A stretch of DNA of 39,920 bases from Phascolarctobacterium succinatutens CAG:287 (GCF_000434895.1 NZ_FR892819.1:1-39920), one strand, 5' to 3'; counted from the first letter of the stretch, positions 1 to 8,526 are shown. A program made the numbers and translations. Notes: generated from the sequence alone by a model not told the origin.

Positions 1-1908
1 GCTGCTGTTGTAGCAAAATACAATGAGAACCCTAATTACCCTGCTAAGGCTATGTACAGGCTTTCAGGCTATCAGTTCTATAATGTCAGCGAGTTCACTT
101 TGCAGGAGCTGTGCAACGATGCCGACCACATTGCGGAAAACTTTAAGGCGTACATTCAGGGCTTTTCTGATAACATTAAGGATATTTTGAATAACCTCGA
201 CATGGAAACACATATCAAGAAGATGGATGAAGGCGGCTGCCTGTTCAACACGGTCAAAGCCTTTTCCGAACTGGATTTGTCTGTTGAAAGCTTTGACAGC
301 ATTAAGATGGGTTATATCTTCGAGAATCTTATCGGCAGATTCTTCCAGAACGTAGATGCCGGTCAGTTTTACACCGGTCGTGATATTGTTAAGCTGGGCG
401 TATCTTTGCTTGTTTCCGAAGGCTGCGACGATATTTTTGATGACCACAAGCTGATTACAATTTGTGACCAGGCAGCAGGAACCGGCGGTATGCTGAGCAC
501 GGCGTACAGCTATTTTAAGCATTATAATCCTACTGCCGATGTTAAGCTGTTTGGCGTGGAGTTTATGGGAGTTTCCTGGGCTGTGGGCATGGCTGAAATG
601 CTGATTAAAGGTCAGGATGCAACGAACTTTGTGCATGCGGATTCCTTTAAAGAGGATCCTTCCGCTGATACCAAGATGCGCTTCGTGCTGATGAACCCTC
701 CCTTTGGTACTCCCTGGAGCGGTAAAGACGCAAAGGCAGGACAGGAAGAAGCAGTAATTAATGAATATGCTAAGGAAAACAGCCGTTGGGGTGCAGGTTT
801 GCCCGGTGGTGGTGATTCTCAGATGCTGTTTTTACAGTCGGCCATTGCCAAGCTGGATGAAAAGGTTGGCCGTGCTGCGATTATCGAAAACGGTTCGCCG
901 CTTTTTACCGGTGGTACAGCGTCCGGCGAAAGCCAAATTCGTCGCTGGCTGCTGGAGAACGATTTGCTGGAAGCGATTATTGCTATGCCGACGGATTTAT
1001 TTTACAACACTGGCATTGCCAGCTACTGGTGGATTATATCCAAAAACAAGCGCCCGGAGCGTAAGGGTTATGTGCAGCTCATAGATGCGACCAATATTTA
1101 TCACAAGCTGCGTAAGCCTGTGGGCAACAAGAAAAACGAGTTCTCCCCCGAGGACAGAGCGCAGATTGCTAAGCTGTATACCGATTTTGACAAGGCCGAC
1201 AGCGAGTACAGCAAGATTTTTAAGAACGAGGATTTTATGTACCGTGAGTATGCTGTTATGCAGCCTTTGCAGCGCAGCTATTCTATCACTGAGGCAAGCA
1301 TTGAGCGTATGCTGCAGAAGGGGGCGCTGAAGGGCTTGTGGGATGAAGCCAAGGTTGCAGAATACGAGGAACAAGGCAATGTTTTGAGTGGTAAGGACCA
1401 GAACAAGCTGCAGGCCTTTTATGCTACGAAGCCTGTTTATGATGCAATTTTGGCAAAGCTGCAGGAGCATATTGCTGATGAAAAATGGCTGTCGCCTAAA
1501 GTATTTACACCGGTGCTGCAAGCTGTTCTTGGCGATTTGGCTGATAAAAAACTCTTTGAGAAAATCATGGACGGACTTTCCGTTATGGATAAGACTGCGG
1601 AAATTCAGCGCGATAAAAAGGGCAACATTGTCTACGACAAGGAAACCAAGGATACAGAGCTTGTGAAGTACACCGAGGATATTGAAACCTACATGGCGCG
1701 TGAGGTGCTGCCGCATATTCCTGATGCCAAGTGGTTCTGGGAAGAGGATTTGACGAAGAAGAAGCCTGTAATCAAAACCGGTGCGGAAATTCCCTTCACC
1801 CGTTACTTCTATAAATATCAGGCACCCAGACCTAGTGCGGAGCTGCTGGCAGAGTTTTTGGCAATCGACAAGGCCGTGAATGAGCGCATTGCTCGCCTTA
1901 TGAAATGA
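1..1908 (+). CDS. hsdM: Type I restriction-modification DNA methyltransferase subunit HsdM, 5' end outside window
   Basis: This is the N6-adenine methyltransferase subunit of a type I restriction-modification complex; it modifies host DNA together with HsdS. The frame is open from base 1, so the N terminus lies upstream and 635 residues are visible. The SAM-binding motif I reads DQAAGTGGM (from base 466) and the catalytic motif IV reads NPPFG (from base 694); both look intact. The segment IIAMPTDLFYNTGI is typical of the HsdM fold. The stop is followed at once by the hsdS ribosome site, so the two genes are probably translationally coupled. An internal ATG at base 52 is not the real start because homologous-looking sequence continues upstream of it. 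Function is very likely; target specificity cannot be told from this gene. Confidence 0.95.
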   Translation, partial: AAVVAKYNENPNYPAKAMYRLSGYQFYNVSEFTLQELCNDADHIAENFKAYIQGFSDNIKDILNNLDMETHIKKMDEGGCLFNTVKAFSELDLSVESFDSIKMGYIFENLIGRFFQNVDAGQFYTGRDIVKLGVSLLVSEGCDDIFDDHKLITICDQAAGTGGMLSTAYSYFKHYNPTADVKLFGVEFMGVSWAVGMAEMLIKGQDATNFVHADSFKEDPSADTKMRFVLMNPPFGTPWSGKDAKAGQEEAVINEYAKENSRWGAGLPGGGDSQMLFLQSAIAKLDEKVGRAAIIENGSPLFTGGTASGESQIRRWLLENDLLEAIIAMPTDLFYNTGIASYWWIISKNKRPERKGYVQLIDATNIYHKLRKPVGNKKNEFSPEDRAQIAKLYTDFDKADSEYSKIFKNEDFMYREYAVMQPLQRSYSITEASIERMLQKGALKGLWDEAKVAEYEEQGNVLSGKDQNKLQAFYATKPVYDAILAKLQEHIADEKWLSPKVFTPVLQAVLGDLADKKLFEKIMDGLSVMDKTAEIQRDKKGNIVYDKETKDTELVKYTEDIETYMAREVLPHIPDAKWFWEEDLTKKKPVIKTGAEIPFTRYFYKYQAPRPSAELLAEFLAIDKAVNERIARLMK

Positions 1909-1918
1909 GGTGATGGGA

Positions 1919-3244
1919 ATGCGTGAAATGAAGGATAGTGGGATTGAGTGGATTGGGCAGATTCCGAAAGATTGGGAGTTTCCGAAGATTACTCATGTAT
2001 TAGATTATACGCATCCTTATCCGATCGGTGATGGTGATCATGGAACTATAAAAGCAGAAAATTATTCAGAAGAGGGTATTCCGTTTATTAGAGTACAGAA
2101 TTTAGGTTTTGCTACTGAATTGGTTATGAATAATTTGGTTTATATAACCGAGAAACAAAATAATGGAATAATTAACAGTACATTATATCCGAACGATATT
2201 TTATTCGCTAAAACTGGTGCGACTATAGGGAAAGTTGGCTTTATGCCAGAAAATATAAAAAAAGCTAACACAACTTCTCACGTTGGTAAAATTACCGTTT
2301 CTGAAGAAGTAGTACCTAAATTTATTTTTTATGTTCTAAGCTCTTTTATAGGTTATAAACAATTTTGGGATATAGCGTTAATGAAAAGCACTCGTCCTGA
2401 ATTGTCGATAGATGAAATCAAAACTTTACATGTGCTTTTACCAAAAACTTTAGTTGAACAACAGCAAATTGCTGACTACCTCGACACCAAATGTTCCGAA
2501 ATCGACGCGACCGCTGAAGATATCCAAAAGGAAATATCTCTTTTGGAGGAGTATAAGAAATCCGTTATTACCGAAGCGGTTACCAAAGGTCTGAATCCTG
2601 ATGCGGAGATGAAAGACAGTGGGATTGAGTGGATTGGGGAGATTCCGAAGGATTGGGAAGTGCATCCGGTATATGTTTATTTTGAAGAAGGAAAAACTAA
2701 GAATTATCGTATGCAAGAGCAAAATTTGTTGTCTTTAAGTTATGGAAGAATCATAAGAAAAGATATTAATACTAATGGTGGATTGCTTCCAGCTAGTTTT
2801 AATACTTATAATGTTATTAATGCTGGAGATATAATTATAAGACCGACAGATTTACAGAATGATAAACGCAGTCTTCGTACTGGGCTTGTTAAAGAACAAG
2901 GGATTATTACATCTGCGTATATTGATTTAAGACCTAAGGATAATGTTAACAGCGCATATTATCACTATCTTCTTCATAGTTATGATATTATCAAGGTTTT
3001 TTATAATATGGGAAATGGTGTAAGGCAAGGGTTGAATTTTAGTGAGTTTGCAAAACTCTTGTTGTTAGAGCCGACAACCGTAGAACAACAGCAAATCGCT
3101 GACTACCTCGACATTAAATGCTCCGAAATTGACACCCTCATCGCTGACAAAAAGCGTCAGCTCTATATCCTTACCGACTACAAAAAGTCCCTCATATACG
3201 AGTATATCACCGGCAAGAAGGAGGTTCCTGTTAAAGATTTTTGA
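1919..3244 (+). CDS. hsdS: Type I restriction-modification specificity subunit HsdS
   Basis: HsdS sets the DNA target of the methylase and nuclease complex. The 441-residue protein has the classic two-half layout. Each half opens with KDSGIEWIG.IPKDWE (about residues 5 and 232) and closes with EQQQIADYLD.KCSEID (about residues 181 and 390), followed by a helical spacer. Between them lie two target-recognition domains that differ from each other. The recognition-domain DNA is clearly more AT-rich than the conserved parts, the usual sign of domain exchange. I chose the ATG at 1919 because GAGGTG (1907-1912) lies six bases before it; the GTG at 1910 and ATG at 1913 overlap that site, and ATG 1928 is a further option. 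It lies 10 bases after hsdM. The near-identical DNA copies of the conserved segments could support recombination between halves. Confidence 0.93.
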   Translation: MREMKDSGIEWIGQIPKDWEFPKITHVLDYTHPYPIGDGDHGTIKAENYSEEGIPFIRVQNLGFATELVMNNLVYITEKQNNGIINSTLYPNDILFAKTGATIGKVGFMPENIKKANTTSHVGKITVSEEVVPKFIFYVLSSFIGYKQFWDIALMKSTRPELSIDEIKTLHVLLPKTLVEQQQIADYLDTKCSEIDATAEDIQKEISLLEEYKKSVITEAVTKGLNPDAEMKDSGIEWIGEIPKDWEVHPVYVYFEEGKTKNYRMQEQNLLSLSYGRIIRKDINTNGGLLPASFNTYNVINAGDIIIRPTDLQNDKRSLRTGLVKEQGIITSAYIDLRPKDNVNSAYYHYLLHSYDIIKVFYNMGNGVRQGLNFSEFAKLLLLEPTTVEQQQIADYLDIKCSEIDTLIADKKRQLYILTDYKKSLIYEYITGKKEVPVKDF

Positions 3245-3321
3245 CACTGATTTTTGCCTGTGCTAAACTTTGAGTAACAAAGAAAGCACAGAGTATAGTT
3301 AGTCAATCGAGGTGTTTGCTT

Positions 3322-3603
3322 ATGACTAGTACGTTAAATACTGCTTTTTTAAGCAATAAGGGCGAATATACTTTTTTTAAGTTTCGTGATAGGGTAATAA
3401 CCTTTTTAACCGGAAAACGACTAGAAAAGTATACAGAAGTATTAGAATGGGATAATGGCTATATAGTTGTACTTTGTAAGAATAAAAATGAAGATAAATT
3501 GGAAGAGGATTATATAGATTTATTACCGATTTTGGATAATCTGTATATTGAATCTGCGGAATTTCTTGCGCCAATAAAGAAGGTTGAGGTTAGTTATGAC
3601 TGA
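3322..3603 (+). CDS. Small unknown protein between hsdS and hsdR
   Basis: A 93-residue acidic protein that I do not recognise. It starts at an ATG seven bases after GAGGTG (3309-3314), so translation is plausible. The sequence has no obvious membrane segment or signal peptide; it alternates hydrophobic strands (FLTGKRL, YIVVLCKN) with charged stretches (KNEDKLEEDYIDLL), which suggests a small folded domain. It lies in the same direction inside the type I restriction operon, 77 bases after hsdS and 123 bases before hsdR, and is as AT-rich as the HsdS recognition domains. A regulatory or anti-restriction-modulating role is conceivable from position only. A YefM/PHD-type antitoxin fold was considered but no signature is visible. 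Confidence 0.6.
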   Translation: MTSTLNTAFLSNKGEYTFFKFRDRVITFLTGKRLEKYTEVLEWDNGYIVVLCKNKNEDKLEEDYIDLLPILDNLYIESAEFLAPIKKVEVSYD

Positions 3604-3726
3604 AGCAAAAAATGGCGATAGCAGATGCCGCTGAAAGGATTGTGGGCGTATCTGTGTTAGGACTGTGAGAATGGATTCTTTGACGAAAAGAAGTAACCAT
3701 AACTGACAAGAAGGAGGCCTTCATGC

Positions 3727-6700
3727 ATGAATAACATACTAACGGAAAAAGAATATCAGCGGTATATCATCGAGCAGCTTGTAAAGACGGAATGCGGTTA
3801 CGTAGAAGCTCCGGCAGCGGAGTTCGACCGCCTTTTTGCTATGAACCGCAAAGCGCTGTTTGCTTTCCTTGACGCAACTCAGCCGGAAAAGCTGCAGGCT
3901 TTGCGCAAAATCTATAAAGAAAAAACCGAAGATACCCTTGTTGCCTTCATCAATCAGCAGGAAACGAGGGCGAACGGCAGTCGTCTTGATGTGCTTAAGC
4001 ATGGCGTGGAGCTGGCCAACATTCATCTGGATTTGATGTATACGAAGCCTGCAACGACCTTCAACAAGGAACTCAACGCTTTGTACCATAAGAACATCTT
4101 CACCGTTTCCGAAGAGGTCTGGGCAAGTGATGATGAACGCATTGACCTTGTAATCTTCCTCAACGGCCTTGCAATCATCACCTTCGAGCTGAAATGCAAT
4201 GCTGCAGGACAGTTCTATCAGGATGCAATCTATCAGTATCGCATGCAGCGTAATCCTAAAGACCGCCTCTTTTTGTGGAAGGCCGGTTCCTTGGTAAACT
4301 TCGCTATGGATTTGGAGCAGGCTTATATGTGCACCAAGCTCAGCGGCAGCAGTACCTTCTTCCTGCCATTCAATATGGGCTGTGGTGAAGGTATTCAGGT
4401 CGGTGCCGGTAATCCTTTGCTGAAAGATGAATACAGCGTTCATTATATGTGGGACGATATCCTGCAAAAGGACAGCCTGCTGGAAATCCTTGGCAAGTTC
4501 ATGTTTATCGAGGTCAGCGAAAAAGAAGATGCCAACGGCAAAGTAAAGAAGAACGAAACAGTTATCTTCCCTCGCTATCATCAGCTTGATGTGCTGCGCA
4601 AGGTGCTTGCTGATGTTAAGGAGCATGGCAGCAGCCTGAACTATCTTCTGCAGCACAGCGCAGGCTCCGGCAAAACGAACGAGATTGCCTGGCTTGCACA
4701 TCGTCTGGCGTCCTTGCATAGTGCAGACAACAAGATTATCTTTGATAATATCATCATCTGTACCGACCGCGTAGTAGTCGACAGACAGTTGCAGCAGGCA
4801 GTGCTTGGCATTGAGCACAAAGAAGGCCTTATCCGCGTTATGGACGACCAGTGCAATTCTACCGACCTTGCCAATGCTCTTGGCGGTAACACCAAGATTA
4901 TTGCTACGACGATTCAGAAGTTCCCGTATATCGTGGATAGCGTCAAAGGCTTGAAAAATAAGCATTTTGCCGTAATCATCGACGAAGCGCATTCTTCTAC
5001 CTCTGGCAAGAACATGGCAGCGATTACCAAGTCGCTTGGCTCCGGTGAAGTGGAAACCGATGTTGATGTTGAAGATATTATTACCGATGAAATCCAGCGC
5101 AACGGCAAGCAGCCTAATGTGTCGATGTTTGCCTTTACCGCTACGCTGAAACCGACTACTCTGCAGCTTTTCGGCAGGGTAAATGAGCAGGGACAGTATG
5201 AAGCCTTTCATATTTACTCTATGAAGCAGGCTATCGAAGAAGGCTTTATTCTTGATGTGCTGCAGAACTATATCACCTACGATACGTTCTATCGCCTCAA
5301 CAAAGAGATTGAAGATGATCCGGAAATGAAAACGAATGATGCCAAGCGCCAGATTGCTCGCTTCGTGCAGTTGCATGAAACCAATATCTCGCAACGCATT
5401 GAGGTTATCATCGAGCATTTCCGCCAGAACGTCATGCAGGAGCTTAACGGTCAGGCAAAGGCTATGGTCATTACGGAATCTCGTGCCGGTGCGGTAAAAT
5501 ATCGTCAGGCCTTTGAGGACTATATCAATCGCAAAGGTTATACCGGCCTGAAGGCATTGGTTGCTTTTTCCGGCAAGGTCACCATCGACGGCAAGGAATA
5601 TACGGAAGTAGGCATGAACGGCGTTGCTGAAAAGAACCTGCCTAAAGAGTTTGATAAGGACGAATATCAGGTGCTGCTAGTAGCAGATAAATATCAGACA
5701 GGCTTTGACCAGAAGAAGCTGTGCGCTATGTATGTGCTCAAAAAGCTGCGTGGCGTAAATGCAGTGCAGACCTTATCGCGCCTGAACCGTATTTGCCCGC
5801 CCTTTGATAAGAAAAGCTTTGTCCTTGATTTCGCCAATGATTATGCGGATATCGAGAAGGCGTTCAGCAAATACTACACTGTGACCTTGCTGTCCAACAG
5901 CATTAACCCGCGTTCTATTTATGATATCAGCGCGAAAATCGACGGATATTTCTTCCTTGATCCCGGTGATGTAGAGGACTTTAACACATTGCTGTACAAG
6001 GAAAAGGTTACCGCTGCGGACAAAAAGAAAATGACCTTCTTCCTGCAGAAGGCCAAAAACGTCATCGAAAAGAACAATGACGAGCAGACGCAGAAGGAAA
6101 TCCATATGGCAATCCGCCATTTCATCCGCTGTTATGAGTTTTTGGTACAGGCAACCTGCTTTGAAGATGTTGATATTCATAAGAAATACAAGTTTCTATC
6201 CTACTTGCAGACGTATCTGAAAGTACGCCATTCCGGTGGCGGTTTTGACCTAACCGGCAAAATTAAGGCAGATAATTTCGTGCAGAAAAAGAGCGGAGAA
6301 TTTGTTAACACCAAGCATAAGGCAGACCCGATTGTTACGCTGCCTACATCCGAGCTGTTGAGCCTTACGCCGGCAAAAATTGAGCGTCTGTCGCAGATTA
6401 TTGCGGAAATCAACAGCAGAACAGGTAAAAACTACAACAATGACGTTGCAGTCAAGGCCATGCTGCAGATTAAAGACATCATGCTGAAATCCGAAAAACT
6501 GCGTGCCAGCGCTCAAAACAACACCGAAAGAGATTTTGAGTTTGCTTATTTTGACAACGTTGACGATGCTTTGGTAGAAGGCTTGGAGCAGAACCAGGAC
6601 TTCTTCAGCTTGCTTTTGGATAATGATGAGATTAAGCGTCAGGTGCTGGGAATTTTCGCCGGTGAGGTTTATCACGCACTTAAAGGCGATAAGCAAACTA

Positions 6701-6786
6701 AAATGCTGTATCCGGAGCCCGGCAGGCAGGAAGAGCTAAAGGCTGCCGATGGCGCTGCTGCGTATGGCAAGCAGGGTGATGAATAA
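3727..6786 (+). CDS. hsdR: Type I restriction endonuclease subunit HsdR
   Basis: HsdR is the ATP-driven translocase and nuclease subunit of the type I complex. In this 1019-residue protein the PD-(D/E)xK nuclease motif is visible as D140 then E154-L-K156 (FELK). Walker A is HSAGSGKT at residues 310-317, the DEAH box is residues 419-422, the motif III-like FAFTATLK follows, and the motif VI-like QTLSRLNR is residues 681-688. All key residues appear present and the length is normal, so the enzyme is probably active. Translation starts at ATG 3727 behind AAGGAGG (3711-3717); the nearby ATG at 3723 reads into a stop after three codons. The gene is separated from the hsdMS pair by one small ORF and is followed 47 bases later by a PC4-like gene. 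Confidence 0.96.
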   Translation: MNNILTEKEYQRYIIEQLVKTECGYVEAPAAEFDRLFAMNRKALFAFLDATQPEKLQALRKIYKEKTEDTLVAFINQQETRANGSRLDVLKHGVELANIHLDLMYTKPATTFNKELNALYHKNIFTVSEEVWASDDERIDLVIFLNGLAIITFELKCNAAGQFYQDAIYQYRMQRNPKDRLFLWKAGSLVNFAMDLEQAYMCTKLSGSSTFFLPFNMGCGEGIQVGAGNPLLKDEYSVHYMWDDILQKDSLLEILGKFMFIEVSEKEDANGKVKKNETVIFPRYHQLDVLRKVLADVKEHGSSLNYLLQHSAGSGKTNEIAWLAHRLASLHSADNKIIFDNIIICTDRVVVDRQLQQAVLGIEHKEGLIRVMDDQCNSTDLANALGGNTKIIATTIQKFPYIVDSVKGLKNKHFAVIIDEAHSSTSGKNMAAITKSLGSGEVETDVDVEDIITDEIQRNGKQPNVSMFAFTATLKPTTLQLFGRVNEQGQYEAFHIYSMKQAIEEGFILDVLQNYITYDTFYRLNKEIEDDPEMKTNDAKRQIARFVQLHETNISQRIEVIIEHFRQNVMQELNGQAKAMVITESRAGAVKYRQAFEDYINRKGYTGLKALVAFSGKVTIDGKEYTEVGMNGVAEKNLPKEFDKDEYQVLLVADKYQTGFDQKKLCAMYVLKKLRGVNAVQTLSRLNRICPPFDKKSFVLDFANDYADIEKAFSKYYTVTLLSNSINPRSIYDISAKIDGYFFLDPGDVEDFNTLLYKEKVTAADKKKMTFFLQKAKNVIEKNNDEQTQKEIHMAIRHFIRCYEFLVQATCFEDVDIHKKYKFLSYLQTYLKVRHSGGGFDLTGKIKADNFVQKKSGEFVNTKHKADPIVTLPTSELLSLTPAKIERLSQIIAEINSRTGKNYNNDVAVKAMLQIKDIMLKSEKLRASAQNNTERDFEFAYFDNVDDALVEGLEQNQDFFSLLLDNDEIKRQVLGIFAGEVYHALKGDKQTKMLYPEPGRQEELKAADGAAAYGKQGDE

Positions 6787-6833
6787 AGGTTAGTTATAAG
6801 GCGCAAAGATTAGGACGATTGGAGGTCTTGCAT

Positions 6834-7058
6834 ATGCCTAAAACGGAAATCTCTTTTGAAATTGTTGAACACATCGGTGTTCTGAGCACCGGTTCTAAAG
6901 GCTGGACTAAAGAGCTTAACCTTGTGTCCTGGAACGGACGTGAGCCGAAGTACGACCTTCGTGAGTGGTCTCCGGAACATGAAAAGATGGGTAAGGGCGT
7001 GACGCTCAGTAAAGAAGAGCTGGATGCACTGAAAGGTATCCTGGAAAAACGGGAGTAA
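6834..7058 (+). CDS. YdbC/PC4-like single-stranded nucleic-acid-binding protein
   Basis: A 74-residue protein with the signature of the bacterial YdbC branch of the PC4 family: LSTGSKGWTKELN, then SWNGREPKYDLREWSPEH, then KMGKGVTLS.EE near the C terminus. Members of this family bind single-stranded DNA through a curved beta-sheet as a dimer. The ATG at 6834 is chosen because GGAGGT (6821-6826) is seven bases upstream; an upstream TTG would give a poor start. It is the last gene before a strong terminator and follows hsdR by 47 bases, so it may be co-transcribed with the restriction genes. Whether it helps restriction (for example by binding DNA unwound by HsdR) is only a guess; it is often a free-standing gene elsewhere. 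Confidence 0.8.
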   Translation: MPKTEISFEIVEHIGVLSTGSKGWTKELNLVSWNGREPKYDLREWSPEHEKMGKGVTLSKEELDALKGILEKRE

Positions 7059-7066
7059 ATGACAGG

Positions 7067-7122
7067 AAACTCCTAAAGTAGACGACTGCAATATAAAGAG
7101 TCTACTTTAGGAGTTTTCATTC
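7067..7122 (+). terminator. Strong intrinsic terminator after the restriction operon
   Basis: A 17-bp perfect inverted repeat pairs 7067-7083 with 7100-7116 around a 16-base loop, and the right arm ends in TTTT. Its position right after the YdbC-like gene marks the end of the hsd operon. The left arm begins with AAA, so it could also work weakly for the converging minus-strand gene. Confidence 0.88.
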
Positions 7123-7149
7123 TAGCAAAATCAAAATATAACTTTATTG

Positions 7150-7569
7150 CTAAAAAGTACAATTGGTTTTATGCAGCTTGTCATGGCAAGCACTGTGTAA
7201 TAACACCAAATTATTTAAGCATGCAGAGGCTTTCTCCGGACAATCATAATAGCATAGTTCACAATTAGGCGTCATCGCATAAATCATGCCATTGTCTCTA
7301 GGAAAAAAGCATTTGATTTCACTTGTCCTTGAGCCACAATAACGTGTATAGCTGATATGATGTACATTAGCTGGCGATTCTAGACTAATCAGCTTGCCGC
7401 ATACAGGACAACGACCATACTGCCTAAGCCTCAATACATGACGTATAAATTGGTTATGGGTGCAATGCATGTGGGCTAGAAAGCGATCTTCTCTACCAAG
7501 TGCTTTATGCGCTTGACGCGCTTTTTGGTATTCTAATGTCGGTACGGTTGGTTGGTTTAAATTAAACAT
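7150..7569 (-). CDS. HNH-like zinc/nuclease-type protein
   Basis: A 139-residue, Cys/His-rich protein read convergently to the restriction operon. The central and C-terminal part looks like an HNH endonuclease core: CPVCG (C54, C57), a NVHHISY segment (H70, H71), then NNLVLLHSACHDKLH (N120, H125, C128, H129, H133). An unusual Cys-rich insert (CELCYYDC, 103-110) lies between the HH pair and the final helix and may bind a second metal. AAGGAGA precedes the start codon at a suitable distance. HNH proteins of this size occur in restriction systems, homing enzymes and phages. Here it sits beside a type I system and a divergent VapD-like gene, so a defence or mobile role is likely but unproven. Confidence 0.65.
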   Translation of the reverse strand: MFNLNQPTVPTLEYQKARQAHKALGREDRFLAHMHCTHNQFIRHVLRLRQYGRCPVCGKLISLESPANVHHISYTRYCGSRTSEIKCFFPRDNGMIYAMTPNCELCYYDCPEKASACLNNLVLLHSACHDKLHKTNCTF

Positions 7570-7608
7570 TTTTAGACATCTCCTTTATTTTAAGATGCCT
7601 GAATCATC

Positions 7609-7696
7609 AGCGTGGCTGACGCAGTTAGTCATAGAGCAGAGTTCAGCGAAGCGTAGCGTAGCTGAAAAGCTCTTGACTTACTGCGCCAGCTGCGCT
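7609..7696. repeat. Large imperfect hairpin between the HNH-like and VapD-like genes
   Basis: About 28 bases on each side (7609-7637 and 7669-7696) form an imperfect inverted repeat. Its loop holds a smaller hairpin, TTCAGC (7642-7647) with GCTGAA (7661-7666). It occupies most of the divergent intergenic space, ending 25 bases before the VapD-like ribosome site. It could be an operator, a leader RNA structure or the footprint of a small mobile repeat. No T tract follows, so it is not a simple terminator. Confidence 0.55.
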
Positions 7697-7737
7697 ATTC
7701 TTTAAATTACGAAATCAAACGGAGGTGTTTATCTACT

Positions 7738-8037
7738 ATGAAATTACCATCTTTGCAATCTGCATATGCAATTATTTTAGATTTCGACAAAACAAATTTA
7801 TCACTACCATACGATGAAGCTTTAAGTAATATACGTAATGTAATAGTTCAATTCCAATTTAAGCCTTTAACAAATAATGTTTATGTATGCACATCGTCAA
7901 AAAATCAATTGGCCTTGCTTTACATGCTCGTCCAGGAGTTATCTAATATTACCTGGCTCAGATCTTCTTTAGTAACTCTCAAAGCCTTTAAAATTGATAA
8001 TATCTCTGATTTTACTGACATAATTAAAGGCAAATAG
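7738..8037 (+). CDS. VapD-like (Cas2-fold) endoribonuclease toxin
   Basis: A 99-residue protein resembling the VapD family, small ferredoxin-fold RNases related to Cas2. The N-terminal strand YAIILDFDKTNL carries the acidic residue typical of that first strand. The middle NNVYVCTSSKNQLALLYML matches the VapD 'VYTC' region. The C-terminal WLRSSLVTLKAFKIDN followed by SDFTDIIK corresponds closely to the family's WFPSSVRDIRAFRIEQWSDFT end. A GGAGGT site (7721-7726) lies 11 bases before ATG 7738. VapD proteins act as toxins or persistence factors in some pathogens, sometimes with a small antitoxin partner. No obvious antitoxin gene precedes it here; the large hairpin upstream is the only nearby feature that might regulate it. 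Confidence 0.72.
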   Translation: MKLPSLQSAYAIILDFDKTNLSLPYDEALSNIRNVIVQFQFKPLTNNVYVCTSSKNQLALLYMLVQELSNITWLRSSLVTLKAFKIDNISDFTDIIKGK

Positions 8038-8063
8038 GATACTTTAATGTACCCAAAATACTC

Positions 8064-8092
8064 TTGCTATTAATATCTTCTGATGATATAAT
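8064..8092 (+). promoter_or_regulatory. Sigma-A-type promoter of repeat element copy 1
   Basis: The -35 box TTGCTA (8064-8069) is followed after exactly 17 bases by a consensus -10 box TATAAT (8087-8092). The duplicate element keeps the same boxes and spacing (TTGCTC/TATAAT), which supports function. Confidence 0.8.
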
Positions 8093-8098
8093 TTACTT

Positions 8099-8187
8099 AG
8101 TTGCACGGGTAGCTTCGCATATGCGTTGAGGTCGTGCCTGGCTGTGTGAGCCAGTGGCATCTGTCGAGCTTGACAGGTGCTTTTTTT
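8099..8187 (+). ncRNA. Candidate small RNA or leader RNA, copy 1
   Basis: The predicted ~89-nt transcript folds into three hairpins: a CGCATATGCG stem enclosed by CACG/CGTG (8104-8135), a long stem around CTGGCT-GTGTG-AGCCAG (8135-8160), and a terminal stem CATCTGTC/GACAGGTG followed by seven T residues. The next gene begins 34 bases after the T tract, so this may be either a free small RNA or a transcription attenuator for that gene. I could not match it to a named RNA family. The near-perfect second copy argues for selection or recent duplication. Confidence 0.6.
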
Positions 8188-8220
8188 ATTATCCGTATAC
8201 ATGAAAGCGAGGTATGTAGA

Positions 8221-8526
8221 ATGAAATATACTGTTACGTACAGCTGTGGACACACTGGTACCATACAACTTTACGGTAAAACAAAAGAACATAAACATCA
8301 ACTAAGAAAATACGAAGAATTTTTCGTTTGTCCTGATTGTTATGATAATGATATCAATAGTATTAACTCCAAAAATTGCATTGAAAACGAAATGCTTTAC
8401 AGCGAGTTTAAAAGAAATTACAAAGACTGCAAAACAAAGCGGCATAGCTATAATGATAAAACTAAAACTATTGTAGTTTATATTCCCATTAATAACCCTG
8501 ATAATAAAAACGAAAGCGTTAAATAG
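8221..8526 (+). CDS. Small zinc-finger-like protein of the CGH...CPxCY type
   Basis: A 101-residue protein with an N-terminal YTVTYSCGHTGTIQLYGK segment and FFVCPDCYDND at residues 37-48, so C9, H11, C40 and C43 could form a zinc site. Similar short 'CGHTGT...CPxCY' proteins are common on mobile elements of gut Firmicutes; no biochemical role is known to me. The rest is lysine- and asparagine-rich and probably flexible. ATG 8221 follows GAGGT (8209-8213) at a good distance. A longer in-frame GTG-initiated extension exists upstream, but it would translate through the terminator hairpin and is unlikely. The gene directly follows repeat element copy 1. Confidence 0.65.
   Translation: MKYTVTYSCGHTGTIQLYGKTKEHKHQLRKYEEFFVCPDCYDNDINSINSKNCIENEMLYSEFKRNYKDCKTKRHSYNDKTKTIVVYIPINNPDNKNESVK

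Larger units (their letters stand above)
8049..8187 (+). repeat. Duplicated promoter-RNA-terminator element, copy 1
   Basis: This 139-bp element is nearly identical to 9188-9325. Differences are confined to a few bases in the upstream part, one G/T change near the transcript start and one T in the terminator tract. It holds a complete small transcription unit: promoter, structured RNA and intrinsic terminator. It lies between the VapD-like gene and the next small ORF, whose start codon is only 34 bases past the T tract. Confidence 0.9.

Noticed and set aside
3739..5418. 559-residue open frame on the minus strand inside hsdR
   Set aside because: It is antisense to a gene with clear helicase and nuclease motifs, has no family resemblance or ribosome site, and follows from the codon bias of hsdR.
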